Of a stretch of 8,553 nucleotides of DNA, positions 1 to 8,100 are shown in pieces; positions within the stretch are counted from its first letter, which is position 1, and every line of letters begins with the position of its first letter. The notes under the pieces were generated by a model, which searched no databases, had not been told where the DNA came from, and worked only from the letters and a program-made list of their open reading frames with translations. Origin of the DNA: Bacteroidales bacterium (GTDB lineage Bacteria > Bacteroidota > Bacteroidia > Bacteroidales > Marinilabiliaceae); contig SFOL01000077.1 in NCBI GenBank assembly GCA_004552385.1, positions 1 through 8,553 of the forward strand, written 5' to 3'. The position numbers and the translations under genes are program-made.

Positions 1-1912
1 GGTTATCATTCTCATCATGGAAGACAGAGAGGTCCACGTCCACGTAACCAGCAGAAAGAGCGTCGGCGAAAACAGAAATTTTGTTCTTCTTTGCTTCATC
101 TTTTATAGCCCAATTGGCGCCCTGGCCCCAGTAGCCATCCATGATTTGTAGATCTGAATTTGCTTGGGCAACACGTATGCGCACAAGTGCGCCAGAAGGC
201 AGGGGTACGGGGAACTTAACAGGCAGGTTTGCACCACCCCATCCTTTGACTTCAATAGGCGTGTCGTAGACAATAGTCTCAACAAGACCCTGACCCACGA
301 CCTTTACGATGTACTCCACCTCTTTGTCCCCAGAGACGAGGATCATCCTCTGTTTACCAGGGGTCTGGCCTATGTTCACGAAGAGCAGGTCGCCGCTGAG
401 TATGTAGCCGGTAGCCTCGCCATTGAGCTTGACACCGGTCAAATTGGCGCCGTTAGAGACGGTGCACTTCATGAGTTCGCCAATTACGGTCTGATCCGCG
501 GCAAACTCCTTCACAGCGCAGAACGTGTAGTCGTTCACGGTGAAGTTATCGCTGATGGCGCCGGTCTCGCCGTTGTCCATCACGTAGCTTACCGGGCCGG
601 TCTCTGCATCCAGCGGAACTGTCACGATGAATTTCTTTCCGTCGTTAGACACGCTGGCCTCGACCTCAAGTTCGCCGAACAGCACCTTCGTCACGCGGTT
701 TGCCAGTGTCGACTCGATTTCGAGGACGTCCAGTGGCGTGGCGTCGGCCGGGAATGTGAACACGGGCTTGGTCGTCACGAAGCCTTCTACGGGGATAGTG
801 ATGCCGTTGGCCAGAGACAGGGTTATGTTGCCGCTCTTGGCTGCGGCGGTCACGGTCATGCTTATCTCGCCGTCCTTGTTGACGAAGACCGGCGCGCCAT
901 TGGCAAGGGTGTCGCCCGCGGCTGTACCGTCAAATGTGCCGCTGATTATGAGGTCGAGGTTCTCACCCTCTATGGTCACGATGTCGCCTATGCCGTAGGA
1001 CTCCTTCTTGTCCTTTATTGCGGCGGTAGGCACCACGGCCTCTATCTGCCCAGCCACGAACTGAAGTCCGGAGAAGAGGGTGAGGGTGACGTCGCCGTTT
1101 TGTGCCGTTGCTGGCAGCGGGACGCTGATGCTCTCGACTTCCTTTGTCGGGTCTTTCGCCGCCACGTTATATGTCGTGTCCGCGCCTACGAACGAGACGT
1201 ACTCCACGAGGCGGAGCAGCTTACCGGTGATGACGACATTCTCGCCTGCCTTGACCTTGGGGTTGGTTATCTTCAGCTCGCTTGGCTCGGCCACTTTGAG
1301 TATCTCCTTGCTCTCAAGGATGGTCTCTACGGTGTCTTTGCCGTCTATCGAGTAGTAGCCAAGGTTTATCTTGCCTGTCGATGCGTCAAGAGGAACGTTC
1401 AACTTGAGCTCTGTGCGGTTCGTGTTCTTCACCTCAACGTTCTCGCCTGTGGCAAACGAGACGAAATCTATGTAGGTCAAGTATGTACCCGTGATGGTTA
1501 GCTCGTCGCCGGGAGTCACCTCGGCCGGCGAGAACTTGTCGAACGTTATAGGCTCTGTGAAGGCGATCTGCTTGGTCTCCAGCTCGCCTCCGTCATAGAT
1601 GAGCTTGACGGTGCCGACCTCCGCGCCCTCGGGTACGAGAGCCCTGATGGTGTGTTCGTCAACGACCTCGGGGGTGGAAGACACTCCGCCGGGGAACTCC
1701 ACGCTGGTGACGCGGTTTAGGTTTGTGCCCTTGAATGTCATGTATGCGCCGCGGGTCACCTGAAGAGATGCCGCCGTGAGGGTCACGCTGCCACTTGAGA
1801 ACTGATTGGTGTCGTAGTCGTCATCATCGTCGCACGAGGTGACGAGTGAGCCGCTCGACAAGGCCAGAAGGCCCGCCATCAGCATGGCTATATTTTTCTT
1901 ATAAAGCTTCAT
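1..1912 (-). CDS. Multi-IPT/TIG surface lipoprotein, probable glycan-binding protein (3' end outside window)
   Basis: The frame is open from an ATG at 1910-1912 to the left edge, giving 637 codons with no stop, so the C-terminus is missing. Residues 1-26 form a lipoprotein signal peptide (Lys-rich start, hydrophobic core, lipobox V-T-S-C with Cys27). Cys27 is followed by five Asp, like the acidic export signal of Bacteroidota surface lipoproteins. By eye there are about six tandem Ig-like IPT/TIG modules, near residues 38-115, 116-197, 198-288, 289-377, 378-457 and 458-540. They share a G-x-x-[LV]-x-[IF]-x-G-x-x-L core and a recurring V-P-x-x-A-x-x-G-x-[IV] edge; the sixth is the most diverged. 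From about 541 a different, Trp- and Gly-rich domain begins (VYDTPIEVKGWGG, later DGYWGQGANW), resembling the C-terminal beta-sandwich of SusE/F- or SGBP-type proteins. It is the fourth gene after susC and probably shares the operon, behind a 94-base gap with a stem-loop. Family knowledge suggests a cell-surface binder held out on an Ig-like stalk. The ligand is unknown, and an adhesin-like role cannot be excluded. Confidence 0.85.
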   Translation of the reverse strand, partial: MKLYKKNIAMLMAGLLALSSGSLVTSCDDDDDYDTNQFSSGSVTLTAASLQVTRGAYMTFKGTNLNRVTSVEFPGGVSSTPEVVDEHTIRALVPEGAEVGTVKLIYDGGELETKQIAFTEPITFDKFSPAEVTPGDELTITGTYLTYIDFVSFATGENVEVKNTNRTELKLNVPLDASTGKINLGYYSIDGKDTVETILESKEILKVAEPSELKITNPKVKAGENVVITGKLLRLVEYVSFVGADTTYNVAAKDPTKEVESISVPLPATAQNGDVTLTLFSGLQFVAGQIEAVVPTAAIKDKKESYGIGDIVTIEGENLDLIISGTFDGTAAGDTLANGAPVFVNKDGEISMTVTAAAKSGNITLSLANGITIPVEGFVTTKPVFTFPADATPLDVLEIESTLANRVTKVLFGELEVEASVSNDGKKFIVTVPLDAETGPVSYVMDNGETGAISDNFTVNDYTFCAVKEFAADQTVIGELMKCTVSNGANLTGVKLNGEATGYILSGDLLFVNIGQTPGKQRMILVSGDKEVEYIVKVVGQGLVETIVYDTPIEVKGWGGANLPVKFPVPLPSGALVRIRVAQANSDLQIMDGYWGQGANWAIKDEAKKNKISVFADALSAGYVDVDLSVFHDENDN

Positions 1913-1946
1913 ATTTGCTTAGTGCTTTAAGTCTTACGTTGAAGTA

Positions 1947-2000
1947 ATGAGGTCTGCGGGAGGCTCTCCCGTCTGAGGTTTCCGCCTCCCGCAGTCTCAT
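1947..2000 (-). promoter_or_regulatory. Strong intercistronic stem-loop between the two TIG lipoprotein genes
   Basis: In transcript sense, CTGCGGGAGGC (1984-1994) and GCCTCCCGCAG (1954-1964) are perfect 11-base complements around a 19-base loop. An outer ATGAG/CTCAT pair (1996-2000 with 1947-1951) extends the stem to 16 pairs, interrupted by a 1x2 internal loop. The stem begins 7 bases past the upstream stop codon, and its 3' end lies 34 bases before the next ATG. No U-tract follows (the next bases are TACTTCAACG), so it does not look like a standard intrinsic terminator. Stems in this position often protect or process mRNA, or cause partial read-through between genes; that role is inferred. 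A second, shorter fold is also possible and is described in the findings. Confidence 0.6.
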
Positions 2001-2006
2001 TTGTTT

Positions 2007-3332
2007 CTACTTGTAGGGGACTGCGCGAATGTTGTCAATGCGGAAGATTGGCGTGCACTCGGTGCCTTTTACGCCGCCATCCCATGGCCAGAGGACGAAC
2101 GTGGCGAAGTCGTCAGCGCTGGAGAGGGGCACGGTGCCCTTGGTTCCGTCGGCATTGTAGACGAACTCCGAGATGGGCACGGTGACGGTGATCCACTTGT
2201 CGCCGGTGTCAAAGCTGCCAGTCTGCTCCCACGGGCGATAGAGACCGCGGCAGAGGCCGCCGTCAGGCTGGATGTATGTGTTGTTCTGCCAGCTGTCGTT
2301 GGCGGCAGTCTTCGCGTTGGTGAAGACGAGCTGCATCGCGCCTGCCGACCACGGGTTCGACTTCGGAATGTAAAGCTCAAACTTGACTGCCATGTTTGCG
2401 AAGTCTCTGAAGTCTATGAGGTTGCAGAACGGGCAGCCGGCGTTGCCCGGCTCTATGCTCATCGGGTCGCCACCCCAGTTGCCTGCCCAGAACGGCAGCT
2501 TGAAGCTCTCGATCCATCCGCCGTCGGTCGTGGTGCTTCCGTCGCCAAGCTGTACGTAGCGCCCGCAACCAGCTAACCCGTTCTCGTCATACGCCTTGGC
2601 GGCGATATTCCAACCCTGAGGCACTATGCCGTTCGAGCTGCCAAGGTCGCCATCGCCGTCAAAGTCGGCCATGAGTCCGCGCCTGTCGTTGAACTCGAAC
2701 TTGGTGGACTTGGTTGTGCCATACTTTGTGGTTATGCTTATCGGGCCGCTCTCGGTGCACCCTTCCGGTACAATAAACGACACTGACGTCTGGCTCAGTG
2801 ACTTGAACTCCGATATGACTTTGCCGTCTGGCATCGTTATGGTCATCGGGAAGTTGTCGTACGTCAGCAGGTAGTCACCATTGATGGTTGCCAACTCGCC
2901 CGGGGCCACGAACTCGCAGTCCATCGACGCAAGCAGAGGGGCGTCAATGTCTACTGTGAACGGGTATGCCGTGGTGTCGCCACTGTTGTTTACCATGTAG
3001 ATCTTGTCCGTAGGGTAGTTCGGCAGAGCCCTCGGAATGGTTACGAACAATGTGTGGTCGGTTATCAGTGAGCTGTTCAACAAGGCCTCCTGGTCGTTGA
3101 AGAAGAGCTTCGTGACGCTGCGGAGGTTGTTTCCGATGAGCAGCACGCGGTTGTTGGTGAATGCCGATGTTATAAGAGAGTCCTTGTTTGTCGGCATGCA
3201 GACGTATATCACCTCTGGTGTCCCGTCTGCCACCTCGTATTTGTCCGGCTCGTCCTCGCACGCCACGAGGCTGACTGCCGCAAGCGAGCAGAGGGCTGAT
3301 GTGCGGACTATATGTTTGAGATTCAGTTTCAT
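2007..3332 (-). CDS. Surface glycan-binding lipoprotein (SGBP-B type) with two IPT/TIG modules
   Basis: This 441-residue protein is complete, with ATG at 3330-3332 and TAG at 2007-2009. Residues 1-24 are a lipoprotein signal peptide with lipobox L-V-A-C (Cys25), followed by E-D-E-P-D, consistent with surface export. Two IPT/TIG modules follow, at roughly 39-128 and 130-216 (for example LLIGNNLRSVTKLFFND and the edge VPEGCTESGPISITT). From about 218 comes a longer C-terminal domain opening with DFDGDGDLG and rich in aromatics (W241, W273, W282, W286, W328, W348, W368, W380, W415, W417). Its length and layout fit the C-terminal glycan-binding domain of SGBP-B proteins, first defined for xyloglucan, although that does not fix the ligand here. 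The DxDGDGD stretch may bind a metal. C300-P-F-C303 is unusual. The start lies 13 bases after the susD-like stop, so the gene is in the operon. It probably captures polysaccharide at the cell surface for the SusC/SusD pair. Family call is strong; ligand unknown. Confidence 0.88.
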   Translation of the reverse strand: MKLNLKHIVRTSALCSLAAVSLVACEDEPDKYEVADGTPEVIYVCMPTNKDSLITSAFTNNRVLLIGNNLRSVTKLFFNDQEALLNSSLITDHTLFVTIPRALPNYPTDKIYMVNNSGDTTAYPFTVDIDAPLLASMDCEFVAPGELATINGDYLLTYDNFPMTITMPDGKVISEFKSLSQTSVSFIVPEGCTESGPISITTKYGTTKSTKFEFNDRRGLMADFDGDGDLGSSNGIVPQGWNIAAKAYDENGLAGCGRYVQLGDGSTTTDGGWIESFKLPFWAGNWGGDPMSIEPGNAGCPFCNLIDFRDFANMAVKFELYIPKSNPWSAGAMQLVFTNAKTAANDSWQNNTYIQPDGGLCRGLYRPWEQTGSFDTGDKWITVTVPISEFVYNADGTKGTVPLSSADDFATFVLWPWDGGVKGTECTPIFRIDNIRAVPYK

Positions 3333-3345
3333 CGCTTAGTCTGTT

Positions 3346-5109
3346 TTAATAGTTGAACTGGTTGATGTCAACGTCGACAGGCTCCTCGCTCAGGTGCGGG
3401 TTCATCGCCAGGTCGGTGTCGGGGAACGGCAGGGTGAACATCGACTTTGTGACGTTCGTCAGCTTGATGCTGTTAAGTCCTGCCTGGCTGAGGTCCCACG
3501 TCTCATATCCGCTCGTGAACCACGTCTTGTAGGCGTCCGAGAGGCCGTAGTACGAGCCGCGCTCCTGATCCTTGAGCTCTGCGATGGCCTTGTCAAGGTT
3601 GTAGTACGAGAGACGGACGAAGTCATACCAGCGGTCGCCCTCGCAGGCAAGCTCCAGACGGCGCTCTTTCCAAATCATGTCCCATGTTATTGAGGTCTCC
3701 TCTTTCCATGTGCAAGAGCGGTTGTGCACCTTGTTGAAGGCGTCAAGCGCATCCGCGTTGGTCGTAGTGCCGCCGTCTATCAGCGCCTGAGCCTCGGCGA
3801 GGATCAAGTACACGTCAGCAAGACGGAGAATGTGGGTGGCCAATGAGGAGGCCATGCGCTGCATTGGGTAGCCTATGCCGGCTATGTGGTCGGCGTTGTC
3901 GCCCACCAGGTGTTTGACCTCCTGGGCGCCGGTCGAGCTCTGGAACGTGCCGCCGCCGGTAAGCTTGTCGCGGCTGGCCAGGGTAGCCTCGTCGGTGTTG
4001 AAGTAGAAGTCGCAGATCTCGAACCCGCCAAGTGAGAATGTGTGCGCACGGTCCGTCCAGAAGTAGTCGTACACGTCGCCTGCCATCATGAGGGTGGCCT
4101 TGCGGCGGGCGTCGACGTTGACGCGGTCTTTGCTCAGCGGATCCTCTTCAAAAGCCTTGATGAGATCCACCGAAGGTCCATTCCAGCCGCCCCATGTCGC
4201 GCCCATCTCGTCAAATCCGCTCGGGGCGAGGTCGCTCTGCAGTGTGTTCTGGCGGGTCCAGTGGTTGCCCTCTGCCGTCCATCGCCAAGCTATCAGGCTC
4301 TCGGGGCACGCGTTGTTTGCAAGGCGGAAGATGTCAGAGTAGTTCTCCATCAGCTCGCGGCCTGAGTTGTCTTTCACGTCTTTGGCGTAGTCTACTGCCT
4401 TCTGCAGGTCGTTCTTGTCCAACGTGCCGCTCAGGCCGGCCTTCGTGAGGTACACTTTCGCCAACAGGCCCTCTGCGCAATACTTGTCAATTCGACCCGC
4501 GCTCGCGCTCTCCGGCAGCCACTCTATCGCCTGCTCCAGGGTCTTGACGATGTAATCGTAGACGTTCTCGGGCTTTGCGCGGTAGACGTCGTTGTACGAG
4601 TTGCCCGCTATCATGCCGGAGTTGTCGTGGATGATGGGCACGCCGCCGAACGAGCGGACGAGGTAGAAGTAAGCCAGGGCCTTCAGCGTCAGGCACTCTC
4701 CCTTGCTGGCGAGCTTAGCCTTCTCAGTGCAGGCGGGTCCCGACTTCTCGTCGATGTTCTTAATCTGCGTGTTGCAATAAGCGTTCACGCTCCAGAGTGA
4801 GGCAGACATGTTCACCAGGTCCTCGTCCGTCGAGTTCACGGTCAGCGTGAGGTACGGCGACGAGCCCCAGTAGTAATTGCCGGCCATGACCTCGCCCACC
4901 TTGAAGAAGCCGCGCTGGAAGTCGTACCATGGCGAGTTGTATATTGGGTTCACAGCCTGATAGAGCTGGGCGTCGTTCTGATAGAAGTTGTCGGTGTTGT
5001 AGTTGTCTTCTATGGGACGCTCGAGGAAGTCATCGCAAGCCGTGAGCGAGAGACCCGCTGCGACCATCAGGGCGATGGCTTTCGTATATTTCATTTTTCC
5101 GTGTTTCAT
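3346..5109 (-). CDS. SusD/RagB-family glycan-binding outer-membrane lipoprotein
   Basis: This 587-residue protein is of normal family length, with ATG at 5107-5109 and TAA at 3346-3348. The signal peptide ends in lipobox L-T-A-C (Cys25), followed by D-D-F-L-E, the typical SusD N-terminus. The N-terminal SusD-like region (about 26-330) carries the TPR-type helices and the familiar LKALAYFYLVRSFGGVPII segment (142-160). The C-terminal RagB/SusD region (about 400-587) has ADVYLILAEAQ (431-441), KERRLELACEGDRWYDFVRL (481-500) and the closing MFTLPFPDTDLAMNPHL (557-573). A second ATG at codon 6 (5092-5094) gives an equally good signal peptide, so the exact start is uncertain by five residues. The gene starts 14 bases after the susC-like stop. 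Family knowledge: SusD proteins act as a hinged lid on the SusC barrel and hold oligosaccharides for import. The substrate cannot be read from sequence alone; no symbol is given because this is a paralogue family rather than the starch gene itself. Confidence 0.96.
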   Translation of the reverse strand: MKHGKMKYTKAIALMVAAGLSLTACDDFLERPIEDNYNTDNFYQNDAQLYQAVNPIYNSPWYDFQRGFFKVGEVMAGNYYWGSSPYLTLTVNSTDEDLVNMSASLWSVNAYCNTQIKNIDEKSGPACTEKAKLASKGECLTLKALAYFYLVRSFGGVPIIHDNSGMIAGNSYNDVYRAKPENVYDYIVKTLEQAIEWLPESASAGRIDKYCAEGLLAKVYLTKAGLSGTLDKNDLQKAVDYAKDVKDNSGRELMENYSDIFRLANNACPESLIAWRWTAEGNHWTRQNTLQSDLAPSGFDEMGATWGGWNGPSVDLIKAFEEDPLSKDRVNVDARRKATLMMAGDVYDYFWTDRAHTFSLGGFEICDFYFNTDEATLASRDKLTGGGTFQSSTGAQEVKHLVGDNADHIAGIGYPMQRMASSLATHILRLADVYLILAEAQALIDGGTTTNADALDAFNKVHNRSCTWKEETSITWDMIWKERRLELACEGDRWYDFVRLSYYNLDKAIAELKDQERGSYYGLSDAYKTWFTSGYETWDLSQAGLNSIKLTNVTKSMFTLPFPDTDLAMNPHLSEEPVDVDINQFNY

Positions 5110-5123
5110 AGTTGCTTGTCAAG

Positions 5124-8100
5124 TTAGAACGTTACATTCAGACCAACAGAGTAGACCGTGGGAGAGGGGTAGCGTCCGTTGTCGAGGCCATATACGTTGG
5201 TGCTCTGCGTGCTGGCGCCAATCTCGGGGTCGTAGCCGGTGTAGTGTGTGAAGGTGGCCACGTTCTGCAAGTTGACGTAGGCGCGTACGTTCTGCAAGCC
5301 CCAACGGCTTATCATGTCCTTCTTGAACGTGTAGCCTAAGGTGATGTTCTTGATGCGCAGGTATGAGCCGTCCTCTATGTAACGGTCGGATATTCGGTCG
5401 TTGTCGTTCGGGTCGGCGGTCGTGGCGCGCGGCGTGCTTGTGCCCGCGTTGGCAACCCTTATGTTCGTGATGTCGTCATACCACTTTTCGCCGTTCTCGT
5501 ACTTCTTGTCCGGGTCGATGGCTACGAGCTGGGCGCGGTCGTTCACGTCTTTCAGCTGGTTGCTCCATGCGCTGTTCATGTGCGTAAGTTTCTGTGCCAG
5601 GTAGTTGTACACCTTGTTGCCATACGAGCCGTTCACGAAGATCGAGAGGTCGAACTCCTTGTATGTGATGGTGTTCGTCCAGCCAAAGGTGAACTTGGGC
5701 ATCGGAGAGCCGATGTTGGTGCGGTCCTTCTCGTCGATGACGCCGTCGCCGTTTATGTCCTTGTACTTGATGTCGCCCACCCATACGGTCTGTGAGCGGT
5801 TGAACTTGCCGTCCTCAGGATATTTAGATGACTTCGGCGAGCTCTGTATGTCGGCAAGGTCTTTGTAGACGCCGTCGGTCACGTAGCCGTAGAAGTTGTA
5901 GAGGCTCTCGCCAACCTCGGTGCGGCTGACGACGTCGCTCCACTGGCCGTAACCCTCGATGGCGGACGACGCCTGGCCGTCAAGTGCGACGAGCTTGTTC
6001 TTGTTCCAAGAAATCTGGAACTCCGAGCGCCAGTTCACGCGGCCGTTGTCGAACGGGGTGCCGCTCACTGTCAGCTCAAGACCCTTGTTCTCTATGGTGC
6101 CGTAGTTGCCCCACGGTGCTGCGAGGGCCGACGATGCGTTGCCGCGGGTGCCCATGTATGATGGCAGCTGGAGGCTCATGAGCATGTCCTCCGACGTCTT
6201 CTTGTAAAGGTCGGCAGTGATGCTCAGGCGGTCGTGGAAGAAGCCGAGGTCGAGACCGAAGTTCCACTGCTCCTGCGTCTCCCACTTGATGCCCGTGTTG
6301 GGGATGTTGCTTACGCGGTAGCCCATGCCGAGACCCGTCTCCATCTTGTCGATGGATGAACCCCATTTGTATCCGCCGATGCTTGAGTTGCCTGTCTGGC
6401 CCCAGCCGGCGCGGAGCTTGCCGTTGCTGAATATGTTGTCAATGCCAAGGTTCTGGAAGAAGTTCTCCTGCGTGAAGCGCCATGAGGCGGCGACAGCGTG
6501 GAAGCCCGCCCAGCGGTTGTCCTTTCCGAAGTTCGACGAAGCGTCCCTGCGGTAGGTGTACGTCAAGTTGTAGCGGTCGTCGTATGAGTATGTCGCGCGG
6601 CCGAACACCGATACCATGGAGGTTGAGCCGAAGCCGTAGCCTATCTGGGGGGTGCCTGTACCAAGGCTCGGGTTATGAACGTCGTCGCTTGGCAGGTCGG
6701 TTCTCGACACCGACGCGTAGTCATACTTGCTCTCCCATGCCTCGTGACCCACCATCACCGTGTAGCGGTGGACGTCGGCTGCCGTGTCGCTCCATGTCAG
6801 GTAGTTCTTCGTCTGCCAGAAAGTGTTAGCGTTCTTCTGGCGGCTTGCCATGTTCTGGTTCCTGGTGTAGGTGCCCATCGACACCATAGGCTCGTAACGC
6901 TCAGCGTCGCTCCAGCCCAGGTCGTAGCCGAGCTCGGTGTGCCATACCAGGCGCTCCTTGAGCGGGCCGCCGGGCTTCACCTCGGCAAATATGTTGCCGC
7001 TCAGCTTCTGCCTGTCCAGCAGGATGTCGTTGTAGAGCGCCATGGCTACAGGGTTCGGGTTCGTGTAGCCCTCCTTCGAGACGCTCGAGTAGCTGCCGTC
7101 GATGTTGTAGATGGGGATGTCGGGCGTCGCCGTCAACGCGTATGTGATCACGCCCTGTTCCGAGTCGGCCAGTGTGAATCGCTCCTTGGTCTTGGTGTAC
7201 ATGGCCGAGAGGCCAAGTTTCAGCCAGCTCTTCAGGTTCGCGTCGATGTTGGCGCGGAGCGAGATGCGGCGGAACTTTGAACCGATGATTGTTCCCTCCT
7301 GGTTCATGAAGTTGCCTGATACGTAATACTGCACCTTGTCCGAGCCGCCCTGGGCTGAGAGCTGATGCTGGTGCTGGAAGGCTGTGCGGAAGATGGCGTC
7401 CTGCCAGTTCGTGCCTTTGCCGAGAAGCTCGGGATACGTGTAGTCCTCCGTGGCCGTGAGTTCGCCCGTCTGCGCAAGGTCGTTGTAGTATGATGCGAAC
7501 TCGCGAAGGTTCATCATGTCAAGCCTCTTGGTCTGGCGGTTCCATGCAGCCATGCCCTCATAGGTGAACTTGGCGTCGCCCGACTTGCCGCGCTTGGTCG
7601 TGATGAGCACGACGCCGTTGGCTCCCTGAGCACCATAAATGGCGGTGGCTGACGCGTCTTTCAAGATCTCCATCGTCACGATGTCCGACGGGTTGATGGT
7701 TGAGAGGGGTGAGATGGTCGAGGTCGAGCCGTTGCCGAGAGCGTCGCCCAGGCCGTAGTCGGCTCCCGACGAGCCTTGGCTCTGGACGATCACGCCGTCA
7801 ATGACGTAGAGGGGCTCGGCGTTGGCGTTGATGGTGGCCTGGCCGCGCACGCGGATTGACGATGATGAGCCCGGGGCGCCCGAGGTCGACACCGAGGTGA
7901 CGCCTGCCGCGCGGCCCTGGAGGCTCTGGTCAAGGTTGGTGATGACTGAGCCTTTCAATGCCTCTTCGCCCACCGAGACCGATGCGCCCGAGAGGTCGCT
8001 CTTCTTCATCGTGCCGTATCCTACGACCACGACGTCGTCAAGCTCCTTGCTGTCACTCGCCATTTTTATGTTGATGGTGCTGCGGCCGGCTACGTCCACA

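Noticed and set aside
27..285. Possible frameshift or end of the TIG gene near the left edge
   Set aside because: The codon-by-codon reading continues without a stop to position 2, and the C-terminal domain pattern is coherent across it.
164..1501. 445-codon open frame on the plus strand
   Set aside because: It is exactly codon-on-codon antisense to the TIG lipoprotein. Stops there need TTA, CTA or TCA in the sense gene, which are rare in this GC-rich codon use. The product is rich in Val, His, Cys, Arg and Tyr with no domain, as expected of a shadow.
1947..2000. Intrinsic terminator ending the operon after the SGBP
   Set aside because: The stem is strong but no U-run follows it, and another lipoprotein gene of the same functional class starts 34 bases later on the same strand.
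2001..2576. 191-codon plus-strand frame
   Set aside because: Antisense to the SGBP gene, with no recognisable domain; the minus-strand gene there has a clear signal peptide and family features.
6675..7280. 201-codon plus-strand frame
   Set aside because: Antisense to the SusC-type gene within its barrel region; composition is that of an antisense shadow.
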